From Trichobilharzia szidati (taxonomy: Eukaryota; Platyhelminthes; Trematoda; Strigeidida; Schistosomatidae), in contig OX235273.1 in assembly GCA_944472155.2 (NCBI GenBank), positions 5,119,204-5,183,203 on the forward strand: DNA of 64,000 nucleotides. Reading direction: 5' to 3'. The number at the start of each line of letters is the position of its first letter. Positions within the stretch are counted from its first letter, which is position 1. The notes beneath the pieces are model-generated. The model was not told the DNA's origin, did not search any database, and saw only the letters and a list, made by a program, of their open reading frames with translations. Positions 21,203 to 32,140 of the stretch are shown here, one piece after another. A program made the position numbers and the translations under genes.

Positions 21203-21620
21203 ATTATTATTATTATTATTTCCTTTAGTTCCTAGAGGAACATAGGGCTTCAGCCATGCGTCTCCATTGCGTTCGATTCTCTGCTAGAGTTTTCACCTGG
21301 CTCCAGGTCTGCCCACATGCTTTCATCTCCTCTTCACATGATCTCCTCCAGGTCACCCTTGGACGACCAACTCGCCGCTTCCCTTTCGGGTTCCACTCGA
21401 GGGCTTGTCTAGTGATGTCACTTGCTGGTTTCCTCAGAGTGTGGCCAATCCATCTCCATTTTTTCCTGCCTATTTGTTTCACAATGGGTTCCTGGTTGGT
21501 TCGCTCCCAGAGATCTTTGTTGCTGATCCTTTCCGGCCATCTGATCTTGAGTATTGAGCGAAGACATCTGTTAATGAAGGTCTGTAGCTTGTTTGAGATG
21601 CTCTTTGTGACACGCCATCT
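21203..21620 (-). pseudogene. RTE-like LINE 3' end with tail
   Basis: Minus strand: [20 protein letters not shown] at 21590-21530, then [40 protein letters not shown] and RSCEEEMKACGQTWSQVKTL; the frame from 21482 to 21225 is unbroken to its stop. The hairpin GTTCCTCTAGGAAC (21241-21228) and an (AAT)n tail at 21219-21203 follow. This is the cleanest RTE C-terminus in the window. The K/R-rich W-R-W-I-G-H domain is typical of RTE-clade ORFs. Confidence 0.88.
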
Positions 21621-22759
21621 TATTAAGTAACTTCAAAAGCCTTAGTCAACTTCTCTCAAGCATTGGTAACTCATTCTCTTTCCTGAAAACAAATTCTATA
21701 TCGAAGCGATTGTACAGTTAAACAGCCGAATGAATTCACCCAAAAAAGAGCCTATTCTCTGAATACTAATTGTCTTGTACTCTCCATTAAAATGCATGCC
21801 CACTGAACTTGAAACATAATCAATTCTGAAACCTTTTCCATATCTAATCCATATACATTTCACCTGAAACTAATTCCTAATTGATATCTGAAATTTATTT
21901 AAATGAATTAAATTAGAAAATTGTATCAATTAAAAGTTTGTTTTATTTTTCAAAATGGCGGTTTTTCAAATTTAAATTTCGCGTAAAATTAAACAGCTCA
22001 TCATTTTATCTGACCAATTTGTTTCGTTTTTCTTTTGGAATAAGAGTCGGGGCTATTTCAGTTCAAGCGTGAATGAAATAGAGTGGGTTATGTAACCCGG
22101 AAAACTGAAAGAGATGGATCACAGAATAGATTAGACTATAAGACTATCAAGAAAAATATGACATTGCGGCTTCATACAGTTTATAAAAGATATCTAAATC
22201 AATAAGTTATACTGCAAATTTTTTAATTATTTGAACAAGTCACTTGTAAAAAACTTATTAAAAGATACATTTGAGCAATAAGTATGAAATCTGGGCAATG
22301 CGGCAGAGTATAACTCCATTATAGATAAGATTTTATTTCAATAAATGACACAGTGGAATGCAGCAATAACAATGGTGAAATTAATAATGATAGCATAAAT
22401 AAGAGGGAATATAAGGTATCAACAGTTATACCATATAAGGAGGGGAAATGTGAGACCCTACATAAGATTCCCAATAAGGCAGGAATTTGAGTGGCATTCA
22501 AGCCTACCAACTCACTCAACTAGGACAAGCTCTGTAGGCTAAAGTATTCGGTGGACCCAATGAAATAAAATAATATAATTTACAGAATACCTTGCAATGA
22601 GTGTGAGTTAAGTCAACCACATAGATCAGTAAGACGAGTAGTTCGGGGTGATCAGATTTTCAGAACATACGAATTTAGCTTAGGTAAAAACGACTGATCC
22701 CACGAAGATAAGTAATTTGCAAAAGAGCTCAGCAATTACACTGCAGTCATTAACAAAGG
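21621..22759. other. Unassigned AT-rich DNA
   Basis: About 1.1 kb without recognisable element or gene. Short frames on either strand show no domain. Confidence 0.45.
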
Positions 22760-23920
22760 ACAGTCACAAGATATGGTGGAGGAGGGTTGAAATTCTAAGA
22801 AGTCATACTCGAGTACTACGGCGTACCCCAAATATTCATCAACCTTATTCAACAGCTGTACGACAACGGCACATGTCAAGTCATCCACAACAGAAAACTC
22901 AGCGAGGCGTTTGGAGTAAACACAGGAGTCAGACAAGGGTGCTTATTATCACCAATGATATTCCTAATTGTGGTGGACTGGATTATGCGTCAGACAGTGG
23001 GAAACGAGGAGACAGGGATATCCTGGACCGACGTGAAGAACCTAGAAGACATGGATTTCGCTCTTGGATGACTCATGTTTGATGTCACACAAAATCGAAG
23101 ACTTACAAGCGAAAACTGACAAACTGGTCGAAGAAGCAGCAAAGGCAGGATTCCAGGTGAACATAGACAAGACGGAGGTTATGAAAATAACCAACCAACC
23201 AACAACAACAACAGCAGCAACATCCAACGCTAATCACTATCAACGGGAGGGAATTCAAAGAGGTTACTTCATTCACTTATCTGGGGAGCATTGTCTCAAT
23301 TACAGGAGGAACGGACGAGGATGTCAAATCGAGAATCGGGAAGGCGAGAAACACATTCATCATCAACCTAAAACCAATCTGGAAATCTACGTCAATCCTC
23401 AGCACCAACAACATAATTCGGATTTTCAATACAAAATTCAAGTCAGTTCTTCTATATGGATCAGAAACTTTGTGGGTCACCAAGAATATCTCGAACAGAT
23501 TGCAGACCTTGATCAACAACTGTCTTCGTTCTATACTGAAGATCAGATGGCTAGAAAGAATCACCAACAAGAAACTATGGGAACAAACAAAACAGGAACC
23601 AATCGCTCAACAAATATGCAGGAGAAAGTGGAGATGGATTGGACACTCGCTGAGCTGAGGAGGCCGCTGGGTGACATCGCGTATCAGGCCAACGCTCCAG
23701 TGGAACCCGAAAGGGAAGCGGCGAGTCGTGGGACGTCAGTGCAAGGGTGACATGGAGGAGATCGTGTGAAGAAGGGGAGTTGAAACAGTATGGACTAACA
23801 TGGATGCAGGTGAAAAGTACAGTAGAAGACAGAAGCAAGTGGAGATGTGCAGTTGAAGCCCTTTGTTCCACTAGGAACCCAAGGGAACAGTAATAACAAT
23901 AATAATAAAATATACTCAAT
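22760..23920 (+). pseudogene. RTE-like LINE copy, RT motif B to 3' tail
   Basis: Over several frames: YYGVPQIFINLIQQLYDNG (22815-22870), NTGVRQGCLLSPMIFLIVVD (motif B), EDMDFA then a 1-base shift and DDSCLMSHKIEDLQAKTDKL (motif C FADD, about 23050-23070). The linker ITNQPTTTTAATSN takes the place of the polyglutamine tract of other copies. 23260-23500 holds the SIVSITGGTDEDVKSRIGKA block by frame change. The C-terminal domain has decayed, but hairpin GTTCCACTAGGAAC (23865-23878) and the AAT-rich tail (23892-23910) are clear. Open frame 23064-23750 is a mixed-frame reading, not a real protein. Confidence 0.8.
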
Positions 23921-24094
23921 TCGCATACATTAAATCATTATAAGAAGTTACTTATTTATTTTTAATATAAAAACATCTTATTTCATATCTGATTGTATTT
24001 GTTTGGTAACACTAATGTTATTTCTGAATGTACCTTATCATATATTAATTTTGTTCAAATGTCGGATCATGAATTTTAATCATGTTTTATAAAT

Positions 24095-24235
24095 GAAGCA
24101 AGAAAGTTGTATGAGTGAGTACCTTGATATGATAATGAGCAGCAATAATTTGTGGGCGAAACGTCATCAGTTAATATTACTGTACAACACTGTGTGATTA
24201 ATCAAAACAAATTCTTGTCTACAATGGAGGTTAGC
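24095..24235 (+). repeat. Dispersed repeat C, copy 1
   Basis: ATGATAATGAGCAG.AATAAT, then GGGCGAAACGTCATCAGTTA, ACACTGTGTGATTAATC and ACAATGGAGGTTAGC correspond to 48178-48300 and 48720-48845. Family unknown; the GAAACGT..TCATCAGT core is the most conserved part. Confidence 0.55.
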
Positions 24236-24477
24236 ATCCCCTTAGTATTTCATGGATAATACTGTCGAAACTATGCACTATACTACTCATAAAGACCAGA
24301 TGAAGAATACATTTTGTAATCAAAAGTGTGAAGATCTTTTAACTCATAAAGATATATTTGGTGTTCTTATGTTACCTGAGTTGGTTAGTTAAACTGCAAA
24401 GCTTTCATTGTCACTCTGAATATCTTAGATGCCATGAGGTGAGCCTTCTGAATTCTCTATGACTTGATTTTTATCGC

Positions 24478-24660
24478 ATGGAGGATTTCATCATTAGCTG
24501 ACATCAGTTAGAGAACCACTGGAAAACCTGCGAGTACTGGACAGCAGTTTCGTTCTAGTTTGGGACTCTTCACAGTACGCACCCACTAGGGCTCGAACCC
24601 AGGACCTCCTGGTCACAAGACGAGCTCATAGACCATTGAGCCACTGGGACCAGATCCAAT
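24478..24660 (-). mobile_element. Sm-alpha-like SINE, minus copy of an inverted pair
   Basis: Tail first (GGATTTCATCATTAGCTGAC), then the hammerhead-like segment (TTCGTTCTAGTTTGGGACTC, 24548-24567), B box (GGCTCGAACCCAGGAC, 24589-24604) and A box (GACCATTGAGCCACTGGGAC, 24632-24651). It faces the plus copy at 24770-24955. The outer ends of both carry the same extension, GCATGGAGGATTTCAT, so the two form one palindromic unit. Confidence 0.8.
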
Positions 24661-24769
24661 GGTCCTTGAATTCTAACTCCTGCGAATTCACGACATAGCA
24701 CGACCATTTCCCAATGTCTTCTTCGATGAGTTACTGCCACATCTTCAACCTGCTGTAGCCTACAGGTTA

Positions 24770-24955
24770 CGGCTTCCCAGTGGCTCAGAGTTCTACGAGG
24801 TCGCCTTATAAACAGAAGGTACTGGGTTCGAATCCCGGTGGGTGCGTACTGATGAAGAGTACCAAACTAGGACAAAACAGCTGTTCAGTACTACCAGGTT
24901 TTCCAGTGGTTCTCTAACTGATGTCAGCTCATGATGAAATCCTCCATGCAATCAA
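24770..24955 (+). mobile_element. Sm-alpha-like SINE, plus copy of an inverted pair
   Basis: tRNA-like head with A-box region CCCAGTGGCTCAGAGTTCTA (24777-24796) and a perfect B box GGTTCGAATCC (24825-24835). The hammerhead-like segment is CTGATGA (24849-24855), AGA, a GTAC/GGAC stem, then AAAAC in place of GAAAC, followed by the palindrome AACAGCTGTT. GTACTG (24846-24851) also pairs with CAGTAC (24886-24891). The tail is GGTTCTCTAACTGATGTCAG. This is the best preserved copy of this SINE in the window. Confidence 0.85.
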
Positions 24956-25264
24956 AACAAAATCCCTGCAAAACCAATACTTGTAAATTGATTTTTATCA
25001 TCAGGAAGGAACATAGTCACACAATCAAAAGGTCAAGTAACATGCCAATGAAATGTTCAACATCACTACAGGTGAATGCGATACTAGGAAAAGTTCCAAG
25101 TCAGGCGACTAAACTCACCTGTCATCTGAAAGCCCATTTCACAGTATAGGTCACCGCTGATGGTGTCGTCTAAAAAGATAAAGAATATTTCAGAAGTCAG
25201 CTATCCAACCTAAAAAGCATAAAAAATTATAGCAATATACGTTTCGAAATTTATAAACAATCAT

Positions 25265-25790
25265 AGCACAGCTTCATAGCAAACTTCGACCGGAGCAGGC
25301 TGGATTAATGAGGAACAAGTCATGCATCGATCAAATTGCAACACTATGTATCATCAATGAACACAGCTTGGAATGGCAGTCAGCTCTGTATCCTAAATTC
25401 ATTGACTTTGAAAAGGCCTTCGACAGCCTCGATCGAGAGATGATTTGGAAACTATTTCGCTACTACGGGGTGCCGCCAACAATTATACATCTCATCCAGC
25501 AGTTTCACGATAATGCTGCATGTTAAGTAATTCACAACAGGAAACTCACGGAATACTTCGAAAAAGTGAAGACGGGAGTAAAACGAAGCCGCCTACAATC
25601 GCCAATGATTTTCCTGATTGCAGTAGACAGTAGGTAAAGAGGTGACAGGCATAATGTGGACCCACACAAAAGCTTGGAGGATCTGGACTTCACCGATGAT
25701 ATATGTCTGATTTCCCACAAACTGGAAGATAGGCAAATGAAAAGCAAAAGTAGGCAGAAGAAGCATCAAAGATAGTGGAAAGGTGCGATA
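25265..25790 (+). pseudogene. RTE-like LINE copy, RT palm
   Basis: Frame 25308-25526 encodes RNKSCIDQIATLCIINEHSL, FIDFEKAFDSLDREM (motif A) and YYGVPPTIIHLIQQFHDN. A stop follows, then KVKTGVKRSRLQSPMIFL (decayed motif B) and FTDDICLISHKLED (motif C with A to T). It closely matches 1741-3100 but runs on the other strand. It breaks at 25790 into about 240 bases of unrelated DNA before the 3' part resumes at 26030. Confidence 0.8.
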
Positions 25791-26029
25791 CCGATAATGT
25801 GTGCCAACGGAATGTTATTCTTACATGTTCCCATAGTTCAATTCAACATTTGCAACAAAATACAATAGATCTATCTGAACGTTCTATTTCATGTCGTTTA
25901 ATGTAAACCAAAATCCAGCTCAGTGATTGGTTAACGAATATAAACTGTAGATGTATAAACAGTGGCTTGATTAGTAAAAAATATATACTTTGGCTTCCGT
26001 GTCTTGCCTTTTGTTGTTACAACAAGACT

Positions 26030-26775
26030 TCAAGTGACCATAAAGAAATCAGAGGTGATGATGAAGACTTATGGCCAACAGCAACTGCAACAATAACAGA
26101 GAACAATCAGCACGGATGGGAGAAATCTAAAAGAAGCATCCCCCTTCACCAGCCGACCTTGGAAGCATCGTTCCAGCTACAGTTGAAACTGACGAGGATA
26201 TCAAAGCAGCGAGGATCAGGAAAGCAAGACAAGCTTTCAGTACTCTCAAGTCTGTGTGGAGATGAACAGGACTCAACACGAAAAATAAGATCTGGATTTT
26301 CAACTCCAATGTGACCTCAGTGCTACTTACTCTACGGTTCAGAGACTTGCACTGCTTGTCACAAAGGTCACTTAGAACAATTTACAGACCTTCATCAACA
26401 GCTGTCTTCGCTCAATACTCAAGATTTGGTGTCCGAAAAACATCAGCAACATGGATCTCCTGGAACGATTCAACCAGGAACTGACTGTGCGGAAAATATT
26501 CAGGAAGAAATGGAGGTGGATTGAACATATTCTGAGAAATCCATCAAGTTACATCAGATGCCAGGCTGTCTCTCTATTGAAACCCAAATGGGAGGTTGAG
26601 ATTTGGTCGTTCTAAAGTGATATGGAGGAGGTCATGGGAAGAGGAGATGAAAGCATGTGGATAGATGTGAAACCAGGTGAAAACATCGATAGAGAACCGA
26701 AGACAATAGAGACGTGCATCTGAAGGCCCATGTTCCTCTGGGAAGTAAAGGAAACAGTGATAACATAACACAGCT
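26030..26775 (+). pseudogene. RTE-like LINE, linker and 3' end
   Basis: Continues the copy from 25265-25790 after a 240-base insertion or replacement. It contains the glutamine-poor linker (TATATITENNQHG), KQARIRKARQAFSTLKSVW by frame change, the C-terminal KKWRWIEHILRNPSS and the end EALCSSG-like block. The tail GGCCCATGTTCCTCTGGGAA is at 26729-26748, followed by AAGGAAACAGTGATAACATA in place of a clean (AAT)n. Confidence 0.75.
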
Positions 26776-27199
26776 GTAAAATAAATTATTCCTGTTTAAT
26801 AGTAATAATATTATTAACAGATTCTTCTTCTCCCCGTAAAAAGAGAGATTTTATGACGTTTTGATTACTTTCTCATCTGTGTTTTCGTAAAAAGAGAGCT
26901 TATTAAAACAAAGTATATCGAAAATATATCTCTTCAATTATCAATTATTATTACTGTTAATATTATTATTATTGTTATTACATAAAAAAATTAAAGCGAA
27001 ACTCTAATGGCTGACGTTTATATTTCTGTGTAATTTCAACTTTTCCAGATAGCTGTTCAAATATAAAAAAAGCTTTCCATCTGTTATGACTGTTAAAATC
27101 GTCAAAACAAAATAAAGTAATAGGATAAAAGTTTTTCGATTGAGTATTCCTACGGAAAAATGTTATTTATTTTTCATGTATTCATTTATTTTATTTCTT
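26776..27199. other. AT-rich spacer
   Basis: Contains a short direct repeat CGTAAAAAGAGAG (26837 and 26887) and ATT-rich runs. No element recognised. Confidence 0.5.
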
Positions 27200-27412
27200 T
27201 ATGTTCCCTATGGAACACCATAGGGCTTCAAGTTCAAGTCTTGAAGTTTCGACAGCAGTGGCTTTATTGTTAAGCGGTGGGATTGTTAGCCTCACGCCCA
27301 ATCTTCGCTTTTTGCTAAACTTAATTAACAGCTGAGTGAGGTTTGAGAGGGCGTCGGTGGCTGGGGATCCAACGCTGGACCACCTGAGTGGCTGGCAAGC
27401 ATTCTACTTTTG
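27200..27412 (-). mobile_element. tRNA-derived SINE with RTE-like tail (minus)
   Basis: Minus strand: head near 27412-27350 (B-box-like GGCTGGGGATCCAACGCTGG on the plus strand), body, and tail with TTGAACTTGAAGCCCTATGG then the hairpin GTTCCATAGGGAAC (27207-27220). Same layout as 13523-13757. Confidence 0.65.
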
Positions 27413-27559
27413 CGTTACTGACACAAAAAAACAAAGAAAGGTGGTGAAGTGGTAATCAAAAATCTCTTCTTTATTCGCAAATCACAATGGAGGTCCTGTT
27501 CGTCGTATGTTTCATTCTTCATCATCGTAAAGAAGTAATTTAGCTCATACATTTAATGT

Positions 27560-27800
27560 GTGCATGAGTGAATGATTATTTCAATTAGATCCTCATCTCT
27601 CTCTGGCTGTACTCTAAAATACACATATATCATTTTTAATACTATACACAACATTTTAGCAATCAAGTGACGATGTGTTTGCTTACAATAATTAGTCAGT
27701 ATCAACATGTCGATGAGGCGATAATTAACGAAGAAAATTACAACACATGGATTGCGTAATGCATAATTTTGTAGAAACGAAGAGAACGTTGTCCACATAG
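27560..27800. repeat. PLE-associated dispersed repeat
   Basis: 27575-27760 shares the ATACACATATA..ATTTTT.A.TAC.ATACACAACA and ACAATAATTAGTCAGT blocks with 56750-56840 and partly with 9930-10012. It lies directly upstream of a PLE endonuclease remnant. Confidence 0.55.
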
Positions 27801-27804
27801 GAGC

Positions 27805-28070
27805 ATATTTCAGCATGGTTTTACAGAGCGATAAGAAAGACTGTGCGAAGCTCTGTGCTAGAACACTTGACCGACTTCTATCACTCTACCAACTCTGAAC
27901 ATGATTATAAGACCATCTGTTGAATCCATGCTATCCTGCCAACCGCCCCTTCTTCGTTCTAAACTTCTAAAGACAGTGGAGACGCCTTGGCCATTCATGA
28001 ATTTAAGCCAGACCTTGGTATACAGAAGAAATGTGTACAATCCCTACTTCTGCCTTGGCCATATAGGGAT
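27805..28070 (+). pseudogene. Penelope-like GIY-YIG C-terminal part (lineage B)
   Basis: Plus strand, several frames: AWFYRAIRKTVRSSVLEHLT, NSEHDYKTIC, then EALAIHEFKPDLGIQKKCVQ and SLLLPWP at 28035-28060. The order matches the end of the nuclease in 57042-57596. Confidence 0.65.
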
Positions 28071-28530
28071 AGACATTTATTTATTTCGTTTATTTAGTTA
28101 TTCTAGGTACGTTTCCCTTATTACTGCGACTATCACTATCATTTCTATTCTCAATTAGAATTGTTTCCACTTGCCCTACTTTTCATTCTTAATCGAAAAA
28201 TTGCTTGTACAATATTGAATTCTATCTTATCGAATTTCATATCATGTTAGGTGACGTTTTACATTTGCCTATTAATCCTATAATTGTACACCCCTTTCTA
28301 ACATCCATACATCTTATGAATCATCCTATACATATGGCACTAACTGCTTTGCAACTTGACATCAAACTATGATTATAATCACAACTACTTTAATCACACT
28401 ACTATTATTATTTCATGTGTTCACATTTTTGATTTAATTCTCTCAATGAATATAAACCATGTTTATGCGATTGTACAGCTTGATAATAAATTCGTTGAAA
28501 ACAGTCTCTTTGCTGAGTATAGTGTTCTTA
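28071..28530 (+). repeat. PLE 3' untranslated region with conserved block
   Basis: 28160-28420 has an inverted relative at 52980-53260. The block CGATTGTACAGCTTGATAAT AAATTCGTTGAAAA at 28468-28501 is shared with the other PLE 3' ends listed under 10571-10905. The frame 28356-28544 is AT-rich chance coding. Confidence 0.55.
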
Positions 28531-28559
28531 ATATTACAATTTGAATTATTAAATTTTTC

Positions 28560-28730
28560 TTACAAGTTGCTCATGGATTGACATCAGTTAGAGAACCATC
28601 AAAAACCAGGGAGTACTGGTTGGCTGTTTCATCCTAGTTTGGAAATTATCGGTAGTACGCACCCACTGCCGGGGTTCAAACCCATGACCTCCCAGTTACA
28701 AGGTAAGCTCATATACGATTCAGCCCCTGG
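28560..28730 (-). mobile_element. Sm-alpha-like SINE (tail variant B), minus
   Basis: Tail with GCTCATGGATTGACATCAG, hammerhead-like region TTTCATCCTAGTTTGGAAAT (28628-28647), B box GGGGTTCAAACCCATGAC (28671-28688) and decayed A box. Paired head-to-head with 28785-28980. Confidence 0.75.
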
Positions 28731-28784
28731 GACCCAATTCAATGGCCACTCCGGGAATTCCGTCTTCTACCACTTCATGATTTA

Positions 28785-28980
28785 GCGTAAGCTTGCCTTG
28801 TAACCGGAAGGTCCTGGGTTCGACCCTGGTGGTGGGTGCTTACTGCCGATGATTTTCAAACTAGTATGAAACAGCCGACCAGTACTCCCGGATGGTTTTC
28901 AATGGTTCTCTAACTATGTCAATGCGTGGTCAAACTCGTATAAACCACTCTAATCCTTACAAACCAAACTCTTGAAAATT
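28785..28980 (+). mobile_element. Sm-alpha-like SINE (tail variant B), plus
   Basis: Head fragment GCTTGCCTTGTAACCGGAAG, B box GGTTCGACCCTGG (28815-28827), then TTACTGCCGATGATTTTCAA and GTATGAAACAGCCGACCAG, in which helix II is lost but GAAAC is kept. The tail differs from variant A: AATGCGTGGTCAAACTCGTA then CCACTCTAATCCTTACAAAC. Confidence 0.75.
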
Positions 28981-29139
28981 ATTAAATTATTGAAACGAAA
29001 AGTAGTTAAGGAATAAGTGAGTGTTCGAGTCGACTATATTATGGGTAATTAAAAAAAATAAAATAACTTGAGCAATTATGCTTTTTAAGGGCCTAGGGGA
29101 GAGTGAATAAGTTAGGTTAATACATTCATCTAATGATGG

Positions 29140-29455
29140 CCAAGGTGAGGAATGTGATTGCACGAATATCTTCTCCTGAACACAGATTTCCGCCTGGCTT
29201 CTTCTTCAGGCGGATTATGATGGCGTCAGTTGTGTGTGAAAGATAGACTCAAAAAGCAAAATTTAAAATTAGTTGAAATGAGATAGATAAATATACATTG
29301 AGTATTAACTCACTGTCTACAAGGTGTGCTTGAGCAGAGCTGAGAATAGATCTTGTTCGTCCCTTGCTTAGCTATGCTACAGGATGATGAGAAGTTTGGA
29401 AGTACCATGATGAGTCTGCCTAATTATACGCCCGATATAGCTCAGCGTTTTGATT
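29140..29455 (-). pseudogene. Penelope-like GIY-YIG C-terminal part (lineage B)
   Basis: Aligns by eye with 57030-57330 (same strand): GGCCAAGGTGAGGAATGTG at the end, CTTCTTCAGGCGGATTATGA, CTCACTGTCTACAAGGTGTG, GATCTTGTTCGTCCCTTGCT. Coding sense is minus, with frameshifts in every block. Confidence 0.65.
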
Positions 29456-29790
29456 AACTTCAAAATTATCGACCGTTTCCCTCCTAGAATGCACATCATT
29501 ATTCTGACATTTGCATATCAAATATGCACTCAATCCTCATTATTTATCCTTGTTCCTGTTTAATAATCTCTAATTTACATGCTTCTCATCGTAGTTGTGC
29601 GATACATTGATGATGTATTGTTTTACGATGTCATTTTGTTTGAGTGAGTAATGATCATTCTGACTTTCGATTGTCTGTGAGATTTGTTTGGCATTTGTCT
29701 CTTACTGACAGAGTTTCTGTTCTCATCCAAGTAAATCTAAGGTGCTTCTTACATTTGAATTTTGAATAAATCAAGAATAACAGTCGTTTG
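29456..29790. other. Unassigned spacer
   Basis: AT-rich; no motif seen. Confidence 0.4.
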
Positions 29791-29791
29791 T

Positions 29792-29850
29792 GCAGAATAA
29801 AATGCTACCATCATTGTTTATTTCGCTGGCTTCTCATCAAATAGCCTCTT
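29792..29850 (-). ncRNA. Decayed hammerhead motif, PLE type
   Basis: Minus strand: UUGAUGA (29840-29834, first base C to U), GAAGCCAGC, GAAA (29824-29821), then a 7-bp helix III with a 2-base bulge, and UU before CUGCA. It is homologous to the motif at 58598-58655. Helix I on the 5' side is changed, so cleavage is doubtful. PLE C-terminal coding on the same strand lies about 260 bases upstream. Confidence 0.55.
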
Positions 29851-30114
29851 ACAGACCAAAGTCATGATTAATTATACCTACAGAAACAATTTTAACATAC
29901 TTGCACGGAGTTCATTTTTAAACAAAAATCAGTCAATATATGCAGGCACTAATATATATATATATGTGCATAATAACCACTACCGAACAATAATGATCAT
30001 ACACAATGGAAGCTTTCGACATTACGTAATCAGATGAAGGAAATGGTGAAAATATCCAGTTACCAGATTGGGCAAGAAAAGACTGATAACCGCTTCTCTC
30101 TGAACTCATAAATC

Positions 30115-30340
30115 GGGTTTCAGGCGGTTGATAGAGATGGCTTCAGCAAACTTGAGGAGAACTGAACTCTTTTGCTTATTGATAATTTAAAGAGTGTTAT
30201 CGTTAGGCATCTTCTTGATACGGGTCATGAGGTGAAGATAGTAATATCCCCCAAAATTATCAAATGGCAAAAGAGTTCAGTTCTTCTCAAATTTGTTGAA
30301 GCCATCTCCATCAACTGCCTGAAACCCTTATTATAAATGC
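30115..30340 (+). pseudogene. PLE C-terminus with an inverted partial copy
   Basis: The plus strand reads HLLDTGHEVKIVISPKIIKW then QKSSVLLKFVEAISINCLKP (30205-30330), the PLE nuclease terminus. The last 75 bases (30253-30328) are repeated in inverted orientation at 30115-30188, giving a palindrome with a 64-base spacer. A miniature of the inverted-arm structures at 17325 and 50198. Confidence 0.7.
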
Positions 30341-30567
30341 TTTGCATATTATATTTTCCATGGCTGCTTATGCTTTTAAGGAGAGGTGAGAAATTGAAGT
30401 GATGCAATTTTGTGCTAATTTTTACTTTAAAATCTCAGTTCTGTTCAGAAGTCGTCACTCTGCGAAAAATCGATTTCACTTGTCGTTATCTAGTGAGAAA
30501 TGCAGTTATTCACTCACCATTTTTTTCAGGTATCCAATGAACCATAGTTTTTAATGGAAACATTACA
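30341..30567. other. Spacer
   Basis: No motif recognised. Confidence 0.35.
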
Positions 30568-30890
30568 CAGTATGGTTATTTATTATTATTTTCCTGTTGC
30601 GTTCCAAATGGAACATTGAGCTTCAACTGCACGTCTCCAATTTGTTCTATTTTCTGCTGTCCTCTTTAGTTGGCCACACTATTGATCATAATCTCTAATC
30701 TCCTCCTCTCAAGAACTCCTATATTTCACCGTCGGCCCTATTCCCAACTGACCGTTTTCGAATTGAGTTCCACTCCAGCGAAGGTTTGGCGTGCGACGTT
30801 ATTCGACGGTCTCATCATTGGCGTATGCCCAATCCATCTTCATTTTCTTCTACATGTTCACCTGCTGATACAATTCTGTAACTTGATGGA
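30568..30890 (-). pseudogene. RTE-like LINE 3' end
   Basis: Minus strand, from the C-terminal RRKWRWIGH-like region (KKMKMDWAYANDETVE-type reading near 30850-30810) to the tail GAAGCTCAATGTTCCATTTG (30624-30605), then GAACGCAACAGG and an AAT run at 30585-30568. Coding is decayed. Confidence 0.7.
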
Positions 30891-31560
30891 AATGCTTTGC
30901 AAGTTTTTGACCCATATATAGAAGAATAGTCATTTATTGCTGTGTGTACTTACTCAAATCTATCAGTGAGGTGAGGAATATAACCAATCTCTACCTCTTA
31001 CTCAGAAATGCTTGATCTCTAAGACTTCCTATGGAGGAGAGGAGTGCGTCCGTTAGAATCTTCGTAGTTTGCCTCCATCGGGCACTTGATTTCCTCTAAG
31101 TGTACAGATATAATTTCAAGTAGCATATGCATGTTTTGGCATTGTTACATCAAATAATGAGGTAAACTAAAGGTTAAGTCATGAGATCCACTATCACGGT
31201 TTGGGCATCTTTTCACTAAAAAGCTTTATCAGTGGGAACACATTATTTTACTAAGTTTAAATATTACAAGCCAGTCTAATATCAGAAGCACTTCATATAA
31301 TCAAATGGAATCCAAATTGCCTGAATAGAAATGTTGGACTAAAACAGAATCTGACCTGGTTACAACACCTCACCGCTCTCCCATGAAGTGACAAAATCAA
31401 CACGAATGTGATATGCAAGTTCGCTACGTAAACACACACTGCCTTTATAATGTTACACACTGATCAAATCCAACAATCTACACTTGATTTTGTTATCTTT
31501 ATCAAATGACCAACTTGACAACGAACGAAAAATGACCACAGACTGACGAACGATGATCAA
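30891..31560. other. Unassigned DNA before the assembly gap
   Basis: No element recognised except the last bases, which begin the PLE 3' block described next. Confidence 0.4.
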
Positions 31561-31640
31561 GTTAGTAAACTTTGTTTTGATACCATAACAGATGCACTAT
31601 TTATTACCTGTTATTTTGTTTAGTGATCTTCATTGTTATT
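31561..31640 (+). repeat. PLE 3' untranslated block, cut by the gap
   Basis: TAAACTTTGTTTTGATACCA.AACAGATGCAC through TTTAGTGATCTTCATTGTTA repeats 18577-18650 (about 80 percent by eye) up to the first N. Confidence 0.7.
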
Positions 31641-32140
31641 NNNNNNNNNNNNNNNNNNNNNNNNNNNNNNNNNNNNNNNNNNNNNNNNNNNNNNNNNNNN
31701 NNNNNNNNNNNNNNNNNNNNNNNNNNNNNNNNNNNNNNNNNNNNNNNNNNNNNNNNNNNNNNNNNNNNNNNNNNNNNNNNNNNNNNNNNNNNNNNNNNNN
31801 NNNNNNNNNNNNNNNNNNNNNNNNNNNNNNNNNNNNNNNNNNNNNNNNNNNNNNNNNNNNNNNNNNNNNNNNNNNNNNNNNNNNNNNNNNNNNNNNNNNN
31901 NNNNNNNNNNNNNNNNNNNNNNNNNNNNNNNNNNNNNNNNNNNNNNNNNNNNNNNNNNNNNNNNNNNNNNNNNNNNNNNNNNNNNNNNNNNNNNNNNNNN
32001 NNNNNNNNNNNNNNNNNNNNNNNNNNNNNNNNNNNNNNNNNNNNNNNNNNNNNNNNNNNNNNNNNNNNNNNNNNNNNNNNNNNNNNNNNNNNNNNNNNNN
32101 NNNNNNNNNNNNNNNNNNNNNNNNNNNNNNNNNNNNNNNN
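31641..32140. other. Assembly gap (500 N)
   Basis: Exactly 500 N, a usual placeholder length. The true size is unknown. The PLE 3' block enters the gap from the left, so the missing part is probably repeat. Confidence 0.99.

Noticed and set aside
23064..23750. 228-codon frame as a novel protein
   Set aside because: It mixes shifted RTE frames; the true RTE motifs lie in neighbouring frames.
24825..24835. True tRNA genes at the GGTTCGAATCC boxes
   Set aside because: The flanks do not form a cloverleaf and the copies continue into SINE bodies.
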